NCBI GenBank assembly: GCA_044359565.1
Contig: JBIKLX010000091.1
Span: forward strand, 1 to 12,115
DNA length: 12,115 nt
From: VFMC01 sp044359565
GTDB taxonomy: Bacteria; Actinomycetota; Acidimicrobiia; Acidimicrobiales; Ilumatobacteraceae
Direction: 5' to 3'
Shown here: positions 7,158-12,115 of the stretch, in pieces
Layout: every line of letters begins with the position of its first letter
Position numbering within the stretch: position 1 is the stretch's first letter
Notes under the pieces: generated by a model
Seen by the model: only the letters and a program-made list of their open reading frames with translations
What the model was told of the DNA's origin: nothing
Database searches by the model: none
Translations under genes and position numbers: made by a program

Positions 7158-7163
7158 AGGGTA
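7158..7163 (-). promoter_or_regulatory. Predicted -10 box of a leaderless promoter for the DUF6941-like gene
   Basis: TACCCT on the minus strand is followed by 6 bases (CGTCGT) and then ATG at 7151. There is no Shine-Dalgarno. The box lies in the 17-base gap immediately after the nagA stop codon, so the small gene may be transcribed independently of nagA. No -35 hexamer is evident. Confidence 0.45.
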
Positions 7164-7168
7164 GCGGT

Positions 7169-8266
7169 CTATGCCTGCTGCCCGGCCACCCACACCGCGG
7201 CCACGTGCAGGTGTGGGTCGAGGGCGACCAGGTCGGCCCGCCGGCCCGGTGCAACGGTGCCGCGATCGGTCAGGCCGAGCAGGCGCGCCGGCACCGTGGA
7301 GGCTGCATGCAGCGCCTGCTCGAGGGGTACTCCTGCGGCCACGCAGGTGCGCACCGCGGCGTCCATCGTGAGGGCACTACCTGCCAGCGTGCCGTCGACC
7401 AGCCGCGGCGCGCCGTCGCGCAGTTCGAGATGCACCGGCCCCGCCGTCCGGGCGCGCCAACCCACCGCATCGGTCACCAGCACCACGCGGTCGGCGCCGA
7501 GTGCGGTGAAGGCGAGGGCCACCATGCGGGGGTGCACGTGCACGCCGTCGGCGATAAGACCAGCAGCCATGGTGGGGTGGGTGAGCACCCAGGCAGCGAC
7601 GCCCGGCTGGCGGTGGTGGAGGCCGCTCATCGCGTTGAACAGGTGGGTCACCATCGTCGCCCCAGCCGCAGCGGTGCGGTCGAGTTCGTCGTCGTTCGCC
7701 GTGGTGTGGCCGACCGACACCAGCACCCCGCGCTGGCGCAACAGTGCGGTGGCGGCATCCGCCTCGGTCTGTTCGGCGCCCAGGGTGACCATGACGACAT
7801 GATCGGGCAGGTCGGCCAGCCAGTCGAGGTCGACGGGCTCCACCAACCCGCTGCGGTGGGCACCGTGCGCCCTGCCGAGGAACGGACCTTCGAGGTGCAC
7901 ACCGGCGATCTCCGGTCGCAGGGCGCCACGACGATGCATCGCGGTGGCGATGCGGGCGAGTGGCGCGGCGTAGGCGTCGAGGCGGTTGGTGACGAGGGTG
8001 GGGCACCAGGTGGTAGTGCCCTGGGCCAGGAGGAGGGCATCGAGCCGATCCCAGTCGGCGCCGTCGGCGCTGGCCACATCGACGTCGTCGATGCCGTTCA
8101 CCTGCAGGTCGACGAACCCGGGGGCGAGCACCTCCACATCGGTGCGGCCGGTGCACGGCGCGACGGCGGTGACCAGGCCGTCGGCCATCTGCACCGCGGC
8201 CGGGCCGACCCACCCCTCGGGGGTGAGGACCTGCTGGGCGGTGACGGTTGCAGCGGTCCCATGCAT
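7169..8266 (-). CDS. nagA: N-acetylglucosamine-6-phosphate deacetylase
   Basis: NagA hydrolyses N-acetylglucosamine 6-phosphate to glucosamine 6-phosphate and acetate in cytosolic amino-sugar catabolism and cell-wall recycling. The 365-residue amidohydrolase-fold protein shows P-G-F-V-D-L-Q-V-N-G (49-58). The Gln/Asn pair replaces the His-x-His of other amidohydrolases, as in the E. coli enzyme. H-L-E-G-P-F carries the metal ligand Glu126, S-V-G-H-T has His187, T-H-L-F-N-A-M has His208, D-G-V-H has His243, and L-V-T-D-A has the catalytic Asp266. The C terminus has the standard G-x-V-A-P-G-R-R-A-D-L-V-A-L-D segment. I chose ATG at 8266 because it gives a normal N terminus and has a TACGGT box 9 bases upstream; an in-frame GTG at 8290 is the alternative. 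It diverges from a tetR-type gene 57 bases away. No nagB or transporter gene is in the window. Confidence 0.94.
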   Translation of the reverse strand: MHGTAATVTAQQVLTPEGWVGPAAVQMADGLVTAVAPCTGRTDVEVLAPGFVDLQVNGIDDVDVASADGADWDRLDALLLAQGTTTWCPTLVTNRLDAYAAPLARIATAMHRRGALRPEIAGVHLEGPFLGRAHGAHRSGLVEPVDLDWLADLPDHVVMVTLGAEQTEADAATALLRQRGVLVSVGHTTANDDELDRTAAAGATMVTHLFNAMSGLHHRQPGVAAWVLTHPTMAAGLIADGVHVHPRMVALAFTALGADRVVLVTDAVGWRARTAGPVHLELRDGAPRLVDGTLAGSALTMDAAVRTCVAAGVPLEQALHAASTVPARLLGLTDRGTVAPGRRADLVALDPHLHVAAVWVAGQQA

Positions 8267-8275
8267 CGCCGGGCG

Positions 8276-8281
8276 ACCGTA
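8276..8281 (-). promoter_or_regulatory. Predicted -10 box for nagA
   Basis: TACGGT on the minus strand lies 9 bases before the nagA ATG (8266). The first 12 bases, TACGGTCGCCCG, are identical to those before the alpha/beta hydrolase gene on the other strand. Transcription would start at or within about 3 bases of the ATG, giving a leaderless or near-leaderless mRNA. The spacing is slightly long. Confidence 0.45.
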
Positions 8282-8311
8282 CCACCACACCCCGGGAAGG
8301 CGGGTGCTGGG

Positions 8312-8317
8312 TAGGCT
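8312..8317 (+). promoter_or_regulatory. Predicted -10 box of a leaderless promoter for the tetR-type gene
   Basis: TAGGCT is followed by 6 bases (CGCCTC) and then ATG at 8324. No Shine-Dalgarno is present. With the nagA -10 box it forms a back-to-back promoter pair; the arms 8273-8283 and 8310-8320 match in 9 of 11 inverted positions. That symmetry could be an autoregulatory operator, or simply follow from two similar promoters facing apart. Confidence 0.55.
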
Positions 8318-8323
8318 CGCCTC

Positions 8324-8938
8324 ATGGCCGACCATGGCGACGAGCAGCCATCGACGCGCGACCTTGTGCTCGCCGAGGCCATCCGCTGTTTCGCCGTCGA
8401 CGGTTACGACGGCACGTCACTGAACGACATCGCTGCCGGTGTCGGCATCAAGCGCCAGAGCCTGCTGCACTACTTCGGTTCGAAAGACGGTCTGTACCGC
8501 GAAGTGTTCGAGCGCATGCTCAGCGACTGGTTCATCCGGCTCGAGGACGCCATCAACAACAACGAGCGCGGACTCCGCAAGGTCGAGTACGTGCTGTCGG
8601 CGAGTTTCGACTTCTTCGCCGACAACCCCGACTACATCCGTCTCGTCCGCCGTGAGGCCATCGACGGCGGCGCCCACCTGGGCATCGACCTGGCGGCAGT
8701 GCTGCGGCCCTACTGGGACCGCAGCGTTCAGTTCTTCGAACGCGAAATGGATGCGGGCACCTTCCGCCGCCACGACACCGAGCAACTCCTGCTCACCGGC
8801 TACGGCGCCATCTTGAGCTACTTCTCCGATGCGCCCTTCATCGGCGGCCTGCTCGAAGTCGACCCGCTCGACCCGGTGGCGTTGAGCCGACGGCGCGACC
8901 ACATCGTGTCGTTCTACCGCATGGCCCTGTTGCCCTGA
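8324..8938 (+). CDS. TetR/AcrR-family transcriptional regulator
   Basis: This 204-residue protein has an N-terminal TetR-type helix-turn-helix (about residues 10-58). The pattern is classic: I-R-C-F-A-V-D-G-Y-D-G-T-S-L-N-D-I-A, then A-G-V-G-I-K, then L-L-H-Y-F-G-S-K-D-G-L-Y-R-E-V. The rest is an all-helical ligand-binding and dimerisation domain with an aromatic-rich pocket region (S-F-D-F-F-A-D-N-P-D-Y-I-R-L-V-R-R-E and L-S-Y-F-S-D-A-P-F). The helix with L-V-R-R-E-A is common in TetR regulators of fatty-acid and acyl-CoA metabolism, which would suit the downstream hydrolase, thioesterase and acyl-CoA synthetase, but the ligand is not known. It diverges from nagA and precedes the hydrolase gene by 21 bases. 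Its target could be either neighbour. Confidence 0.93.
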   Translation: MADHGDEQPSTRDLVLAEAIRCFAVDGYDGTSLNDIAAGVGIKRQSLLHYFGSKDGLYREVFERMLSDWFIRLEDAINNNERGLRKVEYVLSASFDFFADNPDYIRLVRREAIDGGAHLGIDLAAVLRPYWDRSVQFFEREMDAGTFRRHDTEQLLLTGYGAILSYFSDAPFIGGLLEVDPLDPVALSRRRDHIVSFYRMALLP

Positions 8939-8945
8939 GGATTGC

Positions 8946-8951
8946 TACGGT
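8946..8951 (+). promoter_or_regulatory. Predicted -10 box of a leaderless promoter for the hydrolase-thioesterase pair
   Basis: TACGGT is followed by 8 bases and then ATG at 8960, in the 21-base gap after the tetR-type stop. The nearest GAGGA (in the stop region of the preceding gene) is about 20 bases away, too far to serve as a Shine-Dalgarno. The box and following bases match the nagA promoter core exactly for 12 bases. Confidence 0.5.
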
Positions 8952-8959
8952 CGCCCGCC

Positions 8960-9745
8960 ATGGCGACACTCGGACTTGCTGGTACCACTGTTGGCTACGC
9001 GGTGGAGGGCAGCGGCACACCACTGCTGCTGTTCCACGGCACGACGATGAACCGCACGGCCTGGGACATGGTGCGACCTGCGATGCCCGCCGGGTACGAG
9101 TACGTGATGGTCGACTTCCCGGGTTCCGGCGAGTCGTCGATGCCCGAAGCACCCATCACCGTCGACGATCTGGTGGGGCAGGCGGTCGCGGTGATGGACC
9201 ACCTCGGACACCAGCGCTTCAATGTGGCCGGTTACTCGCTGGGTGCGGTTGCCGCTCTGGCCACGGCGGCAACGGTGCCCGACCGGGTTGCGTCGGTCAC
9301 CTCGCTCTGCGGCTGGGCCACCACCGATGCCCGCATGCGGTTCACGTTCGGTCTGTGGCGTCGACTCATCGCCACCAGCCCCGAGTTGTTCATGCGCTAC
9401 GCGGTGGCTGACGGGTTCACGGCAGCGATGATCGCCATGCTCGAGCCGATGCTCGACGGGGTCATCGCCCAGGGCGCGGCATCGATCGCTCCCGGCAGCG
9501 ACGCCCACCTCGACCTCGACGAGCGCATCGACATCGCCGGCCTCCTCGGTTCCATCGTGGCGCCGACCCTGCTGATTGGCGGTGCGGAGGATCGCTGGGT
9601 CGACATCAGCCACAGCCGGGCCCTTGCGGCTGCGATTGCCGATAGCCGGCTCGAAGCGTTGCCGTTCGGGCACCTGGTCATCCAGGAGGGTGCGGGTGCC
9701 GTGGCCGAACTGCTCCACGCCCACGTGTCGGCCGCATCGGCATGA
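8960..9745 (+). CDS. Alpha/beta hydrolase
   Basis: This 261-residue alpha/beta-fold hydrolase has the oxyanion-hole motif L-F-H-G-T-T (24-29) and the V-D-F-P-G-S-G-E-S loop (51-59). The nucleophile elbow is G-Y-S-L-G with Ser93; the acid is Asp211 in G-G-A-E-D-R-W-V, and the catalytic His238 lies in P-F-G-H-L-V. Family members hydrolyse esters, lactones (for example 3-oxoadipate enol-lactone) or epoxides; the sequence does not settle the substrate. It has no signal peptide, so it should be cytosolic. I chose ATG at 8960 rather than the TTG at 8942, because the TTG start would lie upstream of the TACGGT -10 box. Its stop overlaps the ATG of the thioesterase gene (ATGA), so the two are translationally coupled. 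Confidence 0.92.
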   Translation: MATLGLAGTTVGYAVEGSGTPLLLFHGTTMNRTAWDMVRPAMPAGYEYVMVDFPGSGESSMPEAPITVDDLVGQAVAVMDHLGHQRFNVAGYSLGAVAALATAATVPDRVASVTSLCGWATTDARMRFTFGLWRRLIATSPELFMRYAVADGFTAAMIAMLEPMLDGVIAQGAASIAPGSDAHLDLDERIDIAGLLGSIVAPTLLIGGAEDRWVDISHSRALAAAIADSRLEALPFGHLVIQEGAGAVAELLHAHVSAASA

Positions 9746-10191
9746 GTCGGGCCCAGCAGCACCCACCGCTTCCCGACGAGGTGGCCGCACGTTGGTCGAA
9801 GTTCGGTCGTGGCGACGACGAGTTGTACGTGAACCTGCTGGGGCTGGTGGTGGAGGAGATCCGCACCGACTACTGCCGGATGCGCATGCCCTTCCGGGCG
9901 GTGCTGAACCAGGCCGCCGGGGTGGTGCACGGCGGCGCCATCGCGAGCCTGCTCGACTCGGTGGTGGTGCCGGTCGTGGGTTCGGGCATCGAACAGGGCT
10001 CGCGGTTCTCCACCGTCGACATGCACGTGCAGTACCTGTCGGCGCTCGTGGGTGAAGACGCGGTGGCGGAGGGCTGGGTAGTGAAGCGCGGCCGACGCAC
10101 CGTGTTCGTCGAGGCCGAGGCGGTGGGTGCCGACAGTGGCGCCATCATTGCCCGCAGCATGCTCACCTACGCCGTCAGCCCGCCGCGCTGA
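9742..10191 (+). CDS. PaaI-like hotdog-fold thioesterase
   Basis: This 149-residue single-hotdog protein resembles PaaI/YdiI-type acyl-CoA thioesterases, which hydrolyse acyl- or aryl-CoA esters in the cytosol. The signature is F-R-A-V-L-N-Q-A-A-G-V-V-H-G-G-A-I-A-S-L-L-D-S (51-73). It includes Asn56, His63-Gly64-Gly65 and the likely catalytic Asp72 on the hotdog helix. The later strands V-D-M-H-V-Q-Y-L and V-F-V-E-A-E-A are also typical. The ATG lies in a 4-base ATGA overlap with the hydrolase gene and has no clear Shine-Dalgarno, so coupling is the likely translation mode. Pairing with an alpha/beta hydrolase and an acyl-CoA synthetase suggests a role in acyl-CoA turnover; the acyl group is not known. 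Confidence 0.9.
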   Translation: MSRAQQHPPLPDEVAARWSKFGRGDDELYVNLLGLVVEEIRTDYCRMRMPFRAVLNQAAGVVHGGAIASLLDSVVVPVVGSGIEQGSRFSTVDMHVQYLSALVGEDAVAEGWVVKRGRRTVFVEAEAVGADSGAIIARSMLTYAVSPPR

Positions 10192-10209
10192 GCGACACTG
10201 CACGCCGCG

Positions 10210-10237
10210 GGTCGCACCGTCGTTGATCGCTGCGACC
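10210..10237 (+). terminator. Possible hairpin after the thioesterase gene
   Basis: A perfect 7-bp inverted repeat GGTCGCA (10210-10216) / TGCGACC (10231-10237) has a 14-base loop. It starts 18 bases after the thioesterase stop and ends 13 bases before the next -10 box. It has no U-tract, and the loop is long for a terminator, so an operator for the downstream promoter is an equal possibility. Confidence 0.25.
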
Positions 10238-10250
10238 GGCTGCCGCTGAG

Positions 10251-10256
10251 TAGCGT
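10251..10256 (+). promoter_or_regulatory. Predicted -10 box of a leaderless promoter for the acyl-CoA synthetase gene
   Basis: TAGCGT is followed by 7 bases (TGGCGAA) and then ATG at 10264, with no Shine-Dalgarno between. It lies in a 72-base gap, so the gene is probably transcribed separately from the hydrolase-thioesterase pair. No clear -35 box was seen. Confidence 0.55.
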
Positions 10257-10263
10257 TGGCGAA

Positions 10264-12115
10264 ATGGCCGGAGCGGGACACACACTGTCGGAATCGTCGT
10301 CGAAGGCGCTGTTGCGCGGGTACGGGGTTCCCCTCGCCGACGAGCGCGAGGTCGCTACGGCTGCCGACGCGGTAACTGCCGCGCAAGAGCTGGGGTTCCC
10401 GGTGGTGGTGAAGCTGTGTGGCGACGCCATCGCCCACAAGACCGAACGCGGCCTGGTGCGACTGCGCCTCGGCGATGCCGCTGCAGTCGATACGGCAGCT
10501 GCCGAGTTGCTGGCGGCCGCCACTGCCGACGACGGGCCGGTGTCGTTGCTCGTCGCGCCGATGATCGCGGGCACCCGCGAGTTCATTGCCGGCGTGGTGC
10601 GCGACCCGCAGTTCGGACCCACCGTCATGCTGGGCGTGGGTGGTGTGCTGGCCGAGGCGGTGGCCGATGTGGCGTTCCGGCCGGTGCCCATCAGCGCTGC
10701 CGACGCCGACGACATGATCGACTCGCTCGCCACCCAGAAACTGCTGGGAGCATTCCGCGGCGAAGCAGCCGTCGATCGGGCGCAGCTGGCAGCGGTGCTG
10801 CTGGGCCTTTCGGCTGCTGCCGAGGCCCGACCTGACATCGCCAGCATCGACGTGAACCCGCTCATCGTGCGGCGCGATGGCAGCCCGGTGGCGGTCGACG
10901 CACTGGTCGAGGTCGCTCCTGCGGAGGCCGACAACGGCAGCGCACGCCGGTCGAGGCCGACCGACGAGCAGTTCCGCGCCCTGTTCGAGCCGCGCGGCGT
11001 ACTCGTTGCCGGAGCCTCCACCCATCCGGGCAAGTTCGGCTTCGTCAGCCTGCACAACATCCTCGCCAGCGGCTACCAGGGTGCGGTGCACGGCACCAAC
11101 CTGCAGGGAGAGACCGTGCTGGGAATCGACACGGTGGCCGATGTCGACGCCCTGCCCGATGGGGCGATCGACCTGGTCTTCGTGTGCACGCCTGCCTCGG
11201 CGAACCCCGACCTGCTGCGGGCCTGCGCCCGCAAGGGCATCCGGGCGGCATTCCTCACCAGCGCCGGGTACGGCGAGGCCGGCGACGAGGGACGTCGGGC
11301 CGAGGCCGAACTGGTGGCCCTGGCCGATTCGCTGGGCATCCTCCTGGCGGGTCCGAACGGTCAGGGCGTGGTCAGCACGCCGGCATCGTTGTGCGCCCAG
11401 ATCGTGGCGCCCTACCCGCCCGCCGGCCGCATCGCCGTGGCCAGCCAGAGCGGCAACTTCGTCAGCAGCTTCCTGAACTACTCGCGCCAGACCGGCGTGG
11501 GCATCAGCCGCGCCGTGTCGGCGGGCAACGCCGCGGCCGTCACCCCGGCCGACTACCTCGACTGGTATGCCGACGATCCGGCCACGTCGGTGTCGCTGGC
11601 GTACGTGGAGGGCATCGTCGACGGCCGGGCGCTGCTCGACCGGTTCGCCAGCGTGGCCCGCCGCAAGCCGCTCGTGGTGGTGAAGGGCGGCGCCACCGAA
11701 GCAGGTGCCCGCGCCGCCGCCAGCCACACCGGGGCCCTCGCCGCGAACGACACGATCTTCGACGGCGTGTGCCGCCAGACCGGCGTCACTCGCGCCGCCA
11801 CCGTGGAAGAGGCATTTGAGGCGGCGGCCACGTTCGCCACCCAGCCGCTGCCCCAGGGGCCCAATGTCGTGGTGCTCACCACCGCCGGCGGGTGGGGTGT
11901 GGTCACCAGCGATGCGGTGCATCGCGACGGCTCGCTGCGGCTGATGCCGCTGCCTGCCGACCTGCTGGCCCAGATCGACACCAAGCTGCCGCCGCGCTGG
12001 AGTCGGAACAACCCGGTCGACTGCGCCGGGGGAGAGGTGCGCGACACCATCCCCGAGGTGATGGAGATGATCGCCGCCCACCCCGAGGTGCACAGCATCG
12101 TCTACCTGGGCCTCA
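10264..12115 (+). CDS. NDP-forming acyl-CoA synthetase (acetate--CoA ligase, ADP-forming, type), 3' end outside window
   Basis: The frame is open from ATG 10264 to the window end (617 codons visible). These enzymes interconvert acyl-CoA plus ADP and phosphate with acid, CoA and ATP. The N-terminal part (about 10-220) is the ATP-grasp domain: G-F-P-V-V-V-K-L, A-H-K-T-E-R-G-L-V with the conserved His58, F-G-P-T-V-M-L-G-V-G-G, and D-V-N-P-L. A CoA-binding Rossmann domain follows (about 236-370: F-E-P-R-G-V-L-V-A-G-A-S, G-P-N-G-Q-G). Then come succinyl-CoA-ligase-like domains with A-S-Q-S-G-N-F (about 393-399), the S-H-T-G-A-L phosphohistidine motif (His488) and T-T-A-G-G-W-G-V-V (539-547). Both phospho-relay histidines are present, so it should be active. 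The order ATP-grasp first is the reverse of E. coli PatZ. Acetate is only one possible substrate; other acyl acids are equally likely. Confidence 0.92.
   Translation, partial: MAGAGHTLSESSSKALLRGYGVPLADEREVATAADAVTAAQELGFPVVVKLCGDAIAHKTERGLVRLRLGDAAAVDTAAAELLAAATADDGPVSLLVAPMIAGTREFIAGVVRDPQFGPTVMLGVGGVLAEAVADVAFRPVPISAADADDMIDSLATQKLLGAFRGEAAVDRAQLAAVLLGLSAAAEARPDIASIDVNPLIVRRDGSPVAVDALVEVAPAEADNGSARRSRPTDEQFRALFEPRGVLVAGASTHPGKFGFVSLHNILASGYQGAVHGTNLQGETVLGIDTVADVDALPDGAIDLVFVCTPASANPDLLRACARKGIRAAFLTSAGYGEAGDEGRRAEAELVALADSLGILLAGPNGQGVVSTPASLCAQIVAPYPPAGRIAVASQSGNFVSSFLNYSRQTGVGISRAVSAGNAAAVTPADYLDWYADDPATSVSLAYVEGIVDGRALLDRFASVARRKPLVVVKGGATEAGARAAASHTGALAANDTIFDGVCRQTGVTRAATVEEAFEAAATFATQPLPQGPNVVVLTTAGGWGVVTSDAVHRDGSLRLMPLPADLLAQIDTKLPPRWSRNNPVDCAGGEVRDTIPEVMEMIAAHPEVHSIVYLGL

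Noticed and set aside
7152..7193. Longer start (GTG 7193) for the DUF6941-like protein
   Set aside because: It would overlap the nagA 3' end and place the -10 box inside the coding region. The ATG at 7151 gives a family-like N terminus.
7205..8314. 369-codon plus-strand frame opposite nagA
   Set aside because: It is the antisense shadow of nagA, whose catalytic residues are all present. The predicted product is low-complexity and matches nothing.
9397..12093. Very long (898-codon) open frame on the minus strand opposite the hydrolase, thioesterase and acyl-CoA synthetase genes
   Set aside because: It runs antisense across three well-supported genes, its product is a His/Gly/Arg/Gln-rich string without domains, and such frames arise from strong third-position G/C in sense codons. 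No promoter or start signal supports it.
1..12115. Mobile elements, CRISPR, phage genes, tRNA or rRNA genes, or a hidden defence island
   Set aside because: No transposase or integrase motifs, regularly spaced repeats, tRNA-like cloverleaf or rRNA sequence was noticed on reading. Coding style looks uniform and genes are tightly packed housekeeping types.

Overview
This is a dense, high-GC stretch of bacterial chromosome with ten complete genes, two genes cut by the window edges, and almost no intergenic space (largest gap about 72 bases, so no unassigned stretch exceeds 300 bases). High GC, frequent GTG starts, 4-base start/stop overlaps and apparently leaderless promoters of the TAnnnT type point to an actinobacterium. 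The mix of genes would suit the Acidimicrobiia, but that placement is inference. No mobile element, CRISPR array, tRNA or rRNA gene, or prophage gene was seen.

Layout. (1) Bases 2-1131, plus strand: the 3' part of a GlcF-like iron-sulfur (CCG-domain) subunit, translationally coupled to a 65-residue protein of unknown function. (2) Bases 1152-6685, minus strand: a five-gene operon transcribed as transketolase, transaldolase, LOG-family phosphoribohydrolase-like protein, MOSC-domain protein and SUKH (SMI1/KNR4)-like protein. Gaps are 11 bases or less, or the genes overlap. (3) Bases 6753-8266, minus strand: N-acetylglucosamine-6-phosphate deacetylase (NagA) followed by a small DUF6941-like protein. 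(4) Bases 8324-10191, plus strand: a TetR-family regulator diverging from nagA, then an alpha/beta hydrolase overlapping a hotdog-fold thioesterase. (5) Bases 10264 to the window end, plus strand: an NDP-forming acyl-CoA synthetase with the ATP-grasp domain at the N terminus, cut by the window edge.

How the genes may fit together. Transketolase and transaldolase form the non-oxidative pentose phosphate branch. The LOG protein beside them belongs to a family that releases ribose 5-phosphate from nucleoside monophosphates, a direct transketolase substrate, so the operon has a plausible metabolic logic. NagA feeds amino-sugar carbon into glycolysis. The hydrolase, thioesterase and acyl-CoA synthetase handle esters and acyl-CoA and may be a small acid/acyl-CoA utilisation module, possibly under the TetR regulator.

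The most interesting signal is regulatory. Six of the genes that begin a transcription unit, or could, have a TAnnnT -10 box only 6-9 bases before the start codon and no usable Shine-Dalgarno. Four downstream genes (934, tal, LOG, MOSC) instead have a clear Shine-Dalgarno exactly 6 bases from the start. I found no convincing new multi-gene system; the gene content is mostly ordinary housekeeping metabolism.
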